DNA of 64,000 bases. Source: Euryodendron excelsum (Eukaryota; Streptophyta; Magnoliopsida; Ericales; Pentaphylacaceae). Position numbers and translations under genes: made by a program. The notes under the pieces were generated by a model that was not told where the DNA came from, ran no database searches, and saw nothing but the letters and a program-made list of their open reading frames with translations. Below, piece after piece: positions 12,601 through 26,500 of the stretch; position 1 is the first letter of the stretch, and each line of letters begins with the position of its first letter. The stretch spans positions 28,910,001 through 28,974,000 of the forward strand of contig CM065397.1 in assembly GCA_033060915.1 (NCBI GenBank). Direction: 5' to 3'.

Positions 12601-15600
12601 AAACAAACTAGTTTTTAATGGCACCAAAAATTTCACGAACAACCACTTCCCGGGGCTTTTTTTGAAGGAACCTGAAGAGTCCCCTCAGGCCCAGGGGCCT
12701 CATTGGCTTTAAGAGATAAAAACATCATAAATTTCAGTTTCTGTTACAGCTGCACCTATCTTCATTTTCTGCCATAAGTTAAAGTTCTGGTGATGCAATG
12801 TTTAACCACATCAACTCCTTTGTAGGGACGACTTTGATGAGGGGTTCCAAGAATTTTTTCATATAAGGCCACAATTTTCTTCTGTCATTTTCTGGTTAGT
12901 GATACTAATGCCATCATCCAAAACTAAATAACCAATACGACTGCTAATGCACTGGCAATTAGTAGATTTCAAGAAGAACCTAGTACTCTGGTCCCCCAAA
13001 TTCAGCCATTGGACGCAAGCAGTGGCGGAGCCAGGAACCTGAAGAGTCCCCAGATTCAGCCATAGGCGATTTTCACAATATTCATTACAGAAAATGCCCT
13101 TTCAACTGTAGCTGTTGCAACTAGTAAAATTAGTGCCAATGTCACCAATAAGTAAACTAATGGATATACCAAATTCTATTTCGTTTCAACCATCATTTTT
13201 GCAAGTTGCCCAAGTCCTTGAAGTTCTTGAAACGCTTTGCTGGAGTACATATCAATGATGAATGTTTCAATTTGGTTCCCAAGAACCATCATTTGTGATG
13301 CAGAGAACTCATTTGGATAAAACTGAGCAAGCCTCGTGAGTTTTTTCTTGTTAATGCAACAAAGGAATTAATTGGATTTAAACATGCCACACAAAGAAGC
13401 AAGTCAGCACCCGTGATTGTCAGGGACCAACATTGGTGAATGGCCTCTTTTTATATTGTAATTCCCACATTACCTGATTTTTTCTTTCTGCTGTTAAGCG
13501 AGTACCCCAGCCTCTGTTAAGCAAGTTCCCCAGCTGCTGTTAAGCAGGTTTAACCTAACTCTTAGAAAAGCTAATTTTCTTTGGCTATTCTAGGTAAGTT
13601 TTGACTCTCAAGTCTCAACCTAAATCTGTATGCTATGCTCATGTTACAGAGTGCTCCAAACATTCTTGATTATTACATTATCAAGATTTCCATGTATATA
13701 CAATTGTCTTTGGGTCTTGGTGAATTGTAGCACGTAGGCTTCTATTGTTAACTAATCTAAAAATTGTGATGGTCAACTTTCTTGTAGTTTACCTTTATGA
13801 AACATTGTTATGAGTGAGGATAGTTGCAGCACACATCTTACAGGCTAATTCAATGATCACTTGGAGAATATTTTGTAGAAAAAATGAGAATGGACTATTC
13901 AAAACAGAGTTAAATGTGAGGAAAGTAGATTGCTTGGTGGATATAATCTCATGACAAAGCACTTAAGGGATGTTAATTGAAAATAGGTGGTGATTAGATA
14001 TAGAATTAAATCCCCAACCAAAAGGCCCAATTTTTTTTCCTCCCTATTGCCCTGGTGTCCGAATAACAAGCTTGAAATTCTAAATCATACGTTCCTTCAT
14101 GTGAGGGCGCTTAATTAGTTTGGCTAGGGTTGAGTTGGGTCTCAGAGTTAGTGTAGGTTTTATAGATTTCCTCTTAAGTTTGGGTCAATGAGTGGCTACA
14201 AAAGTGCAAGAGCAAAGAGCTGCCATTTGGAGGAAATTACAGTTTACTTTCTAGTTGTATATGGACTCACCAAGATAAAAAAGTTTTTGAAAACATATCA
14301 ACTGAACCATATCTTTTCCATCATATTAAAGAGCTTATACAGATTCTATGAGTGCCACTTGAATGACATGTAATTGTGTGAGATCGTAGAGCCCCACCAC
14401 AAATTGATGTAACAGGGATGCTGTTAACACCCACTCGTCTTTGATGCCATGGAAAGCATTTAAGCAGCCTCATCTTGGGTCTAGTTGCTTGGTTGAGAAT
14501 GAATAGATAGAAGAGGCGTTCAATGTTGTATTTATAGGACTTTCATTGTGGAGACATAGACCGAAGACATGGGCACAACATGATATGGATGAGCTGATAC
14601 AATAAATCCTCAAAAAGTAAGACTTGGAGACACAATGATACGATAACAAATTAATATACTCTTAAATGTTGTGTATTTTATAAGAAAAATATGTAGTTTA
14701 ATTTTATATCTAAATATTTTTACTTGAAATTGCAAAATGTGGAAGATGTAGTTGCACAAATATCATGTTTACAATACATTCTTTAACTTCTTGCTTTGTT
14801 ATGAGATATTTTTAGATCTTTATCACTATGTTCCTTTCCTATGCTAGAAGTTGTCCATTGCGTGCTCTATTCTATGTTGCTGTTGCATTTGATGTATTTT
14901 TTTAAGAAATGTCTCAAGACATGTTTGGTGTGTGTGTGAGTTGCATTCCCAAGAATGCCAAACATTATACTTATTAAGAGATTCGTCATTGTAGGTCATG
15001 TTTAGAGGGGTTCGAGATGTGTCATCGAAGTGTCTGAAATTATGAAAATTCAATTTTAAATTAGGACACACTCGAGAAGTGTTAGACATTCGAAGAGTGT
15101 TAGTGTGTGACACACAGAGACGTATCCAAGACAGACATGATTCCACCATGGAAGCGTTTGTGCTACTTTGTAGTGGCCAAAAAACCTGCATACTGTCAAT
15201 TTTTCTTTGCATGCGTGCCAGACTAGTGAAAGACCTTGCAAAATTTCTTCTTTGGCAGTCTTGCTAGTCCATACATTTCATAATTGTTGTAAATTTGTTG
15301 CCACTATTGCCAGGGGAGACTTGACTATTGTCAAAGCATAGGACATACGTATATTACTATTAGAAAAGCCAAAGTTGCCATATAAGGATACCTATAAATT
15401 TTTGTACGTATACTATATGTCTATTTCGTTCTTAGTATTTTCTTTCTTTACTAAATTTTTTTTTTTTCTTCTCTTTCTCTTTCGCTCTTGAAATGATATG
15501 TTTGTGTTCTTCCCAAATGAAATCTCTCTCTTATTTTTGTGTGCTTCAAAATGTTCTTGTAACAGACAAAAAACAAAGAAGGGAAAACAAAACAAAAAGA

Positions 15601-18600
15601 AGGAACAAAGTGATTATACATATGCTAAAATGGATACATAACGTAATATTCTTACAGGTACAAAGGCCTAAGATAGAGCCTATTATCTATCGGGACCTTT
15701 TTCTTTTCCGCACTCTTGCTTCATTCTTGAATGGCATCAGTCTACAGAAACTGGGGTGCAATGCAGAGCTTATAGTTGATGAATTTGGGGAGAAACTCTT
15801 GGAGGAGCTGGACTACACCTTGGTATTATCCAGATCTTTTGTTTGTTTCTGCCAAAAAATAAAAAATAAATCATAATTATGTTTATAAAAAATTGGATAA
15901 AATTGAAACTGGGGTGACAATTAGTTACCTGCATTCAGTTTTGCAAGTTTGAGGGCATTGTGTTAATCTAAGTGCACTTTATGGTTTCTCCCATGGCAAT
16001 CAAACTACGGAAGTAGGTTGGTTGTGCATGGTCTATGGGTTTACCAAAAACAATTGAAATAAAAAGAACTTTTACATGCTGAAGTGCTTTTGTAGTCACA
16101 GGTTTACATATTATCAACTTACCAGTTGGGGCTCTTTTGCTTTTTAGGAAGCTCGTAATATTGACGATTTTGTGGAGAACTTCAAAAATGATCCTACTGT
16201 TAAAATTCCTCGGGTTTACAAGCAGCTTTGTGGTTCACGTGTTTTAGTAATGGAATGGATTGATGGTATACGGTGTACTAACCCAAAGGTTGGCATGCCA
16301 TACTCTGTCAAATGTGATATTTTGTGAAGCATTGCCTGGTATTTTAATTCAGGATCCTTCATCTAACACAGGCTATTAAGGAGGCTGGCATTGATGTGAA
16401 TGGATTTTTGACCGTTGGAGTGAGTGCTGCTTTACGACAGTTGCTGGAATTTGGTTTATTTCATGGAGATCCACACCCAGGAAATATCTTTGCTATGCGT
16501 GATGGACGTATTGCATATGTGGACTTCGGGAATGTTGCTGTTCTAAGTCAGGTAATGTATGTACTTTAAAGGTATCAGTCACAATATTATTCTCATGTAG
16601 TTGTGTCACAAAATTTTGCATAAACTGTAGGATCTCACTTTTCTAAGCTTCGACATGTTAACTACACCCTTATTTTATTCTGGATTTAGTCTTAAGGTGT
16701 TACTCAAACTAGAGTTTACTTTCAGGTAAACTGTATTTTCACTGGTTCACACAGGAACGAATCATTTATGTGGAGTATTAAATGTTAAAGTGTTTGGCGA
16801 TTGTGGGGACAAGATTTTTTATTTTCACTAAGAGATAGACAGATAAATTTCCGCAAAAGAAGGTCACACAGTTTTATGTTCAATTAGATGTCAACTTCTT
16901 GATTTTTCACTTGAATGAAATCTTATCTGTGTAATATAAAATTCAGATTTGCCGGCTGCAAAACCTCTAGAAGGCAGATTCTTTACCCCCGTTCCTTTTG
17001 ACTTACGCCAGCTTTAGTATAAATCAAACATGATTATTTTATAATTTTTATTTTCTTATATAATTTATTGAATAAATTGTGTACTTCTCTATTCCTATAT
17101 GCTTAATTTAAATGCTTATTTTAAATTGAAGAAACTAAGAAGATAGTCAACTAACTTATAGAATAGGCATTGAATACAAATATTCAGTTTGGATGGAGAT
17201 TATATAATATAAAACCAAATTATAAGCATCAAGAATGCAAGTATTTGAAGAAATAGTTGAGCAATTAAGAAAATAGTCAATTGATTTGTAGACTTATTAT
17301 TAAATTAAGATGCATTGCATCTAATGTCATGTCTTTCAGTAATTACTGCTTAACTTACGTAGGGAAGAGTACCTAGATAAGTTATAAAAAAATTTTAAAA
17401 AATAAAATAAAAGCGAAGTATGCCACGTGTTGCAACGACAACAATAATCACCTACTGTTATATGCATTGCATCTAATTTAATGTCTTTTAGTAATTACTG
17501 ATTAGCTTACATATGGAAGAGAACCTAAATAGATTAAAAGAGTGGAAAAATTGAAAGCAAGCATGCCATGTGTCACAACCATAGCGATAAGATAGTCAAC
17601 TAACTTTTTAGAAATCATATGCACTTCAATATTCAGTTTGTATTGAAATTATATAATACTAAACAAAATTATAAGTATCAAGAACGTACATATGTATTAA
17701 AAGTAGTTGCGAAAATTAAGAAGATGGTCAATTGATTTGTAGAATTCTTAATAGATTTAGATGCATTGCATATAATGTAATTATCTTAAAGTAATTACTG
17801 ATTAGCTTACATAGGGAAGAGAACCTAGATAGATTAAAAACTAAAAATAAAAAAGTGAAAAATTAAAGCAAAGTATGTCACGTGTCTCAACCACAATGAT
17901 AATGGCCTACTTTTTATATTTATTTATTGCATAGAACGTATGATATATGCTATGATATTGAGAGTATAATATTGAGTTAAAGCATTTGAGGTTAATAATA
18001 CTTTATACTGGAAAGTTAAAACATTTCCTGAAGTGAATTGTGGCATTGAAAGCCAAACTTCTTGAGTTTATTGAGTTCATTGGTGCCAAGGAGAAGATAA
18101 TAGAAATGTGAAAGACATTGTTCTCTACCCACTAGAAGTTCGTTATTCTTTTTAGCAACTAGCCATTAACCCATGCAATGCACAGGATATGGCAGTCTAG
18201 TGTATGAGGCTCCTGTCATTGCGGGATTTAGGGAGGGTCAAATGTACAAAACCTTACCCCCACGTGCAGAGAGGCTGCTTTCATGCTCTTCCTTTTGGCT
18301 CTGCTTCCCTGTCAATCTACTTTCTATTACGAGAAATCGCTAGGAGTAATATTTACATTAACTTTTTCTTTCTCGTTTTCAGCAAAACAAACAGATTCTG
18401 ATTGATGCTGTTGTCCATGCTGTGAATGAGGACTATGTTGAGATGGCAAATGATTTCACTAGGCTTGGTTTCCTGGCTAGTGGGACGGATGTCTCCCCCA
18501 TTATACCTGCTTTGGAAGCAATCTGGCAGAACTCTGCTGGTAAAGGACTCTCTGATTTTAATTTCAGAAGTGTTACAGGTAAACTTTGTATTCAATTTTT

Positions 18601-20480
18601 GTTTACGGCTACTCGTTCCGGTTTTTGCAGTTGCTTTTTAACACTATATATTTTGTTTAGTTGAATTCTGCTGTGGGATGCTCCCTAGTTTACATAATGA
18701 AACAATATGTTGTTAATTGTCAGGATTATATTGGTTCTTGCCTTTCAATCTATATGTCAATAGACTTATACATAAGTATATGTCTCCTAAGCTACATAAA
18801 AATAGGAGTTTTTGGGGAATTCAAATGCTGCTTTCTAATTCTTCTGTCCATTTTATTTTTCGTCATATGTTAAATTCCAACTTTATCCCTCATATTACTT
18901 TATCATCCTTTATCATTTTCTTAAATTTCTTCAATATTTCTTCTCACGAGGGTTTCCCTAATGACACCTACAATTTAACCTTCATCTTTAAATCTAGCCC
19001 ATAGGATTCTTCCTTTACTCTTTATCTTGTCCTTAAATTCCTTTCTTATCCTTCCTTATGAGATTGTATTATTTCTCATCTCCCCATCTTCCAACGGATC
19101 ATCTTTTCTACGAATACCTCCTTTCTTATCCTTCCTTATAATTGTTTGTAAGTTCTAAAAATGGAAGTTTGCCTAATGTTCCGTAACTCGCAAGTCTTAC
19201 CTATTTTTTGAAAATATATTATCTTTTCTAAATATTCTATTCTGAAGCATATTATTGCTATCGTTGTTTTTATTGTCTTCTTTCTTCGTTTGACACCTTT
19301 ATCTTCCATTTCGTCCTGTTCGTTACAAGTGTACTCATTTGTAGCAAGTCCTACTATAACAGGCATTTTCTATTTCCTATTTCTAAGGCAAGATTGAAAT
19401 ATAAGATCTATTTCGACCCCATCCCACCGGTATACTACCTAAGCTAATGCAAAAAGAGCATTAGTTATTAGTAGGGGTGGACAAAAGAACCATGGAACCC
19501 ACGAACACAACCAACCTGGCCTTCATGGGTTGGGTAGGGTTGGTTCAGTTCCAACAAAGTCTCGGTACAGTTTTCAGGTCCTAAAATCCAAGAATCGATC
19601 AAATTGGTTCGGTTTTCAAATTAGAGATTGGGTACAATCTGTACCTACCTGAGATTCTACCCCATATACATATTATAAAATTCTTATAAATTGCGTAGTT
19701 TAATTGACATGTCTAGAGGTAGATACTCCTACACTAGAAGTGCACACTCAAACTGACCAACCCGAGATTTGAACTAGACCCAACCATTGAGATTCTGTTT
19801 GATGCGGTTTCCAGGGGCATCAGTTCAGTTTCGGTTCTTAATTTTCAAGAACTGAACACCTCAGTTTGGTTATTGGGTTGAATTGTCACCAACCTGAAGT
19901 GACCCGAGAGAGAATAGATCCGAAGAATGAATTTATTAAAAAATGTAATATATTCTTCACATAAAGCCCCCTTGCACAATGCTTTGGCAGGTTATGGGAT
20001 TGCCAAATAATATGTCGGAGTTAGAACATAATTTTCCAGTCAGTGTGGGACATGGAAGTGAATGGTAGGAGAGAGGCTGCTCAAAAGGAGCAGCAGCAGT
20101 TGGTGGTGTGTTCCAATATGACCATAAGGCCATGGCTCCCCAATTAAATCATATCAATATAGTTGTGTTTCAAGTGCCCTTGTGCAAGACCTCCCGAGTA
20201 TGGCACTCATAGCTTTCCAAATGCATTTCAAAAAATACTTGCATACATAAGTCTATGGGTTTGCAAATCATGCAAATCATACTAAATGCATAGCATTTGA
20301 ATGAAAGCATATAAAGTATACTTGAATTGTAGCAAATGGAAGCATTTATACTTAAAAGAGAGTATTTGCATGCAAAGTATAATGGAAACTAGCTCCAAGT
20401 ATCTATGTATTTCAGAGATGAGTGAGACCCACAAGAGATTAAATAAGTTGCTATCACTATTTCTATTTCTCATAAAAAGA

Positions 20481-20519
<39 letters not shown>

Positions 20520-23500
20520 CAAATGATCATGGAGGGAGGTCTGTCTCCACCTGCCAAATTTTTCCATTTCCATTTTTGGAAAAGAAGGAAGAAGAAGCAT
20601 GCACGATCTCCGACTATCCATCGTTGGTCATCTGTGTGGCCATTTCAATTTTTTTTGTGCTCGGAAGGATTGGGGTGCGGTCTCCATTTTTTCTATTGGC
20701 TGTAACTACTGTCTAAGCTCGATCTCCATTTTTTTCCGATCAGCGTTGATTCCAATTCGTGGTAATATGGCGCTCTTTCTCTCTCCAATTTGTTTTTATT
20801 TCAAATTATTGCACCTAATTTTTGCAAGATGGAAGTGTTAATTACAAAATCAGATTCTGGTCTTGGGTTGGTAATGGATGTGGTGGGTGGTGGTTGAAGA
20901 ATCTGCATGTGCATATTTGATTATATGAATATATTTATATATATATATATATATATATTTGCATGTATTGTGGTGGTTTTTCTTTTTTTTTCTTTTTTTA
21001 GATACTATCTATGTACTTATACACTAAAAAGCACAAGTACGGATATGGACACAGATACGGACACAAGACATGGCATTTTAAAAAAAATTAGGACACGGAT
21101 ACGGACATGGTGGGGATACAACAAAAAAAAATTTGTATTTGCTATGTATAAGAATGTAACATCCAAGAATCACCAAAAATAAGATGAAAACAGCTAAACA
21201 AGTTCACGATTATAATACAACAACTAGCAAGTTAAGGATTTGAAGAATTGGATGTGGGTGCTTTATGTTTTGGGGCGTTAAAGTGTTGAAATTTATAAAT
21301 CCGACTCCATAAAAAATTATTAATAATAACATTTCAACATCACCGTGCCCTAAAAATTGTCCAAGTAAGGGATATGCATGTCCCCGATGTGTTTGGGACG
21401 TGTCCACAAAAAAAATATTAATAAAAATATTGGACATGCCAATTCCGACACGTGTCCCGGCGTGTCCGGGAAATATGTGTGTCTGACACACCTACAGTAC
21501 CCTAAATGGAGTGTCCATGCTTCCTAGCTTATATATATGTGTGTGTGTAAAAATAAAGAGGAAAAAAGAAAAGTGGATTTGGAAGTGGGAGTATAATGAT
21601 TAGGTGCTTCAATAGTGATTTTAACAAATCATAAATGGGGAAATGTTTAGAGAGAGAGAAAGAGAAAGCTAGGATAGTTCTAGTTTGTAGAGAGAAAAAG
21701 GAGGGAATAGGAGAAGGAAATGTTTTAAATTTTGTAATTTAGTGTCAGTAAAAGGGTAATGTTCTCTATTTTGTCAACTCTGTCACCCAAGAAACTCTGA
21801 TAGGGGACATCAGTATAATTTCTCATACATGAGGGGTAGTTTCCTTCAAAGCATAGTTATGCTGTTATTTTAGTTGTGGCATGTTGGCAGTTGCAGCAAA
21901 GAAATGGCAGTCAATCGTAATATGCTTTATTGCCCCTGAATCAACTTAATGATTGCCTAAGCTATAGATAGTTACTTCGGGTATTAATGTGGGCTGGTGA
22001 CAGTTCATTTGTCAACAAGCAACTTATCTAAACTGTTAGAAAGGGTTGTAACTTGATTATTTATATCATCAATCCCCTCACTTATGGCCAAGCTAGTAAA
22101 AAACGTGCAAGTACTATAATATTTTGGCAGGTAGTGAGATTCAAATATAGGATCCTCTGCCTACTTTGATACTGTGTTAAATTGTGAACAACCATCTCAT
22201 CTAAATGCTTAAGCTATTAGAGAGAGGTCTAACCTAATTCTGTATATCCTCAACGTGACCAATACTTTGCAGATGAAGTGATTGATAATATAGTACAAAA
22301 GGATAGTGGTAGTAGTATTCGAATAATAGATGGATGCTTCAAGATTTTATAGACTTATGTTAAACTTGACACATCATGGTTATGGAACTTATGGGTACAA
22401 GATATACGAGCAAGATAGGCCCATCAATGAATGGCATTTGATCTGAATTCAATTACAGAAGCTGAGTTTGGATGAAGGAACAAAATTTGCATTTGTTTCC
22501 TTCGAAACAACAGAAACGTTCCGTTTTCTAAGTATCGAAATGAAATATTAGTGGAATACCGAAATTCCAATGTTTCTACTGAAACATACAAAAACACATT
22601 GAAATGCATCGAAACACTCTGAAACTTGCCAAAACAATGAGTTGCTTCGACATGTATTTGACAAATTTGATTATTCCTTGTAGCCCCCTTGTTTTTTATT
22701 ATTACTATTACACTTACCATAATTTATATTATCTTTATTATTTGATATGAGATTTTATTTATTGTCGCGTCAATTAATCTAGGCCAATGTTTCCAAATAC
22801 TTATTTGAAAACTAATGCATTAAAGAAATACATAAACTCTCTAATTATCCTATAATCACGTAATTCCAACATTAAGTTAGAACTTTTAAAATAGAACTTT
22901 ATAAAATAGAACTTTTCTCAAACTGAATTAATTAATGATTGATGAAATATACCAAAGTTAATTTTTTTAAACTATTTTTTATACATATTAGCACTTACTA
23001 ATCAATGCTAACATAATTTTTTTTAATATAAATGACTGTATAGCCCTCAAATATATTCAAATATTAATTTACTTGCTTCATAAATACACATGGATGAACT
23101 TATATTCATGTTTCCTTATGTTTCCATTTTTTTCTCCTTTTCCATCATGTTTCCGAATCGTTTCCGTTTCTTAGCCCACAAAAACAGTGTATCGAAATGA
23201 AATTTTTATCCTTTGTTTGGATTGGGTTATTTGAGCTGATAACCTGATAGTGATCTGAATTTATTTGGTTTGTTAACAGACCAATCAAATGGAGAATGAT
23301 TTGAATTTGTTTGGTCTGTTAACTTACCCATCACATGAGGAATGATTATCTATATAGTAAAACAGAGCAGATTTTCAAAATGTGTGTGAGATACATTTCG
23401 TTAGAACGGTGAGGATTTACTTTGGTTTCAATTCAATGGCTCAGATCTATTTTTCATCACCTCCTTCATCTTCAAATTCCCGCCTGAATTCATCAAATCA

Positions 23501-26500
23501 GTGGTCCCATTTTTAACTTTTCTCAGACTCTCTCTTTCTCTCTCTTCTTCGTCTGACGTAATATCCTCCCAAGCCCCAATGGCTCTCTCTCTCTCTTCAG
23601 TTTCTTTCCCGCTTCTTTTTTTTTTTTTTTTTTTTTCCTTCTCATTTTCCTTTCTTTATTTCTTCTCCACTTATCAGCATTCAGCCATACCCCTCTCATC
23701 ACCATTGACCCACCAAATATAATGCAAAAAAATAAATAAATAAAGTAGTGTGTGTCAACGGCCAAGCACCCTCACCACCACCACCACCATGGTCCATGGC
23801 CGACCGAACCCAAAATTTCTCTCTCTATTCTCTTTCTGAATCCAACATCCTGAGAGACCCACTATGTCTCTAGCCCCAATCCACAGCCATGGTACTGCCC
23901 ACCATAGACGAAAAGCACAAGAAATGAACCACCAACCACTAATGGCCATCATCAGTCCACCATCATAAATCAACTTGCTTTGATCTCCATCACCGAACTA
24001 ACAGGTTGCAGTTGCCATGGTCACCAGATCCTTCCGCACCTTCACCGAATCACCATGGCTGCAACCCAAGCTCTTTCTCTTCCAAGGCCATAGTGAGAAC
24101 CCACAGATTGAATCGCCCACTATATCCAGTGGTGGAAGCACCCAGTCTGAGAGACGACCCACCAATGGCCCGATCCACCCTTTTTGGCTCTCTACATGAA
24201 TCTGTGTGTTTGGTTTAAGCAAGTGAAGGTTTTCAGTGGATGGGTTCTCTAATGGCTCGTGGGGACTCTTATGTCCCTGTTCCTAGCGCCGGTTAGTTTG
24301 CTAGCCCTTTCTTTTTTAGCCTCATATAATACTCTTCCAAAGAAATTATTCATGGGAAAAATTGAGGTAGACCATAAGTGTTATTTTGCAGTGAAAGTCC
24401 GGAGGAACAATTCATGATGATAGAGGAGATTGAGGCTTACTGGAGATCAAAAAACAAAACTAAGGATTGACTCTACCGATTTTGTTGTGGAAAGGAAACA
24501 AGAAAATAAACATAGAAAAAGACAAGACTAGAAAGGACCTTGTTCAAGAAGGAAAAGGTATTTTTGTGGATACAAAGGGGGAAAAAAATGAAAAAAAAAC
24601 ACTGCTTTAGTATGTTCTTGACTCTGATTTTGGAGATTATCAACATTTTCAACTGCCTTCACAAACACTCTTAGTTTTCTAATACTATAAAGAGGGCTTT
24701 TGCTAACCTTATTTTTTCAAGGCACATTTTAAGTAACAGTATTGGGTTGTACAAAATGTAGGGCGCACAATTTTTTCCACTCTTTTTAATGCTATAGAGC
24801 TCTGGCTTTACAAACCTAATACATTTAAGATCACAGGTTAGAATTTGTCTATAAGAATATACAGTTTGGCCTACTCAACCTCAGCATTAATTAACCAGTG
24901 CCCAACAAAATGAACCTGCCCCTCACTGTTTCATATTTGGGATTTACTACTAGTCTTCTTCTTGGAGTTTGGCACGCAAATTTTCCTACAACCATGCTGG
25001 AGGACGAGATGAATAAGAGTAGACAAAGAAGAGACGATGAACATCTTCTTCCTTTATTATTACACTAGTTTTAGGCCCGTGTGATGCACGAGATTTGTTT
25101 TTAATTTTTTTGACTTGATCATTTTTTTATTAGTCCCAACCAAAACAATTGCCCCTGTTTGAATGTTGCTGCAAACAAAGGCAATAGTATTGAAGAAAAC
25201 ATTCCAATGGTTTTTTTCCTTCTCTTTTCTCATTGACTTTTTTTCTGTAGTGAATGCACTTAGAAGTGTATTATTTTTTGTTGTTTGGGTGCAATCCATT
25301 TGCTATCTCTTGGTATTATGGAATATAAACTACTTTGTAAACCCAAATCTAAGCTTAAAAAACTGTGTTATGCCACAAAAGATGTAATTTAAAACAAAAG
25401 AAAAAAATAGAATAACCAAAAAAATCTTCAAAAATAAAACAGAAAACAATGAAAAGAAAACTTTTGTATTGATCTGGGTAATTTACAATTGCTCACATAT
25501 AGTTCTTTAGCTATTCTTGGAAATATATTTCGTATCTAACTTCTATGCATGTGTGCGCATCTGAGTAATATGTATCCATCCATGGGCAAGTTTTGGCTCT
25601 TGAATGTCTTGATAAAATACATACATTGAGTGAATTGAAACAAAAAAAAAAAAAAAAAATCAATTGTCAATGCCATCAACTATGTGTTAGTAAAATCCCA
25701 AATCTAGCAAGAAACTAATCACAAAGCCAAAGAAGGGGAAAAAAAAAAAAAAAACGAAGCAGAGTACAAAGACAGTGAAAAGTTTACAAACTCACAAAAA
25801 AATTGAAAAAAAAAATTGAGAATAAGAAACATATTACAAAGAGAGAGTGAAAATTCCACAAACCCACAAAAAATTGGAAAACAAACCTGAGAAAAACCCA
25901 ATAAAAAATACTTAAGCTACAAACACACACGTATTATAAAATTGTGTAATAGATTATAGAAAAACAGTTGAAAATCGAAAACATTACAATACATGGCCTT
26001 CAGAATCAATGCAAGCATAGACATTTAAATTTCTCGTTGAGAATAAATCCAAGCATAGACTAAGAATAATTCCAACCGTAGACTGAGAATAAATCCAACC
26101 ATAGACTTAGAGAGAGAAGATTTATGGGTTGGAAAAAGTGAGAGAGTAGAAGATGTTCCTTGATGGCTTTCTCCATTTCTTTCTCTCTAAATTCTCACAC
26201 TCTCTATTTATGTACAGATATAAATACATAATTAAGAATGCAAGTAGTATCTTTAATAAATTTAAGCTATATGCTTAGGCTTGGTGAATATTTTGGGTTG
26301 TTAGGAGTGACGTGTTCAAACTGGAGACCAAGAAGAATCGAAACATTTAAAAACTTTAGTAAATCTTTTATAAGAGCGCACCATAGCCACTGAATTGGAA
26401 GGTTATAAAACGAAGCAACACAAAAGTGAAGGATTCAGACACATTGGCAAATGTGGAGGCTTTCCTTGTGCTTTTATTATTCTACATGGAAAAGGATCTG

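Larger units (their letters stand above)
8135..15657 (+). other. Intron 4 of the ABC1 kinase gene (7.5 kb)
   Basis: The intron falls exactly after the codon of the ATP-binding lysine in VAIK. It holds LINE fragments (9410-13020) and a hAT fragment (13021-13430), described separately. The rest, 8135-9400 and 13550-15657, is AT-rich. At 8440-8860 there are near-palindromic phrases such as ggaacatcgttcc, perhaps an old MITE. At 13490-13552 a 25-bp unit (ctgttaagcgagtaccccag) is repeated three times. Nothing coding is recognised there. Confidence 0.85.
16552..18382 (+). other. Intron 7 of the ABC1 kinase gene
   Basis: The intron contains the degenerate tandem repeats at 17100-17930, a Helitron-like 3' end at 18159 and a SINE-like fragment at 18200-18320, described separately. 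The first 550 bases are AT-rich, with nothing recognised. Confidence 0.85.
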
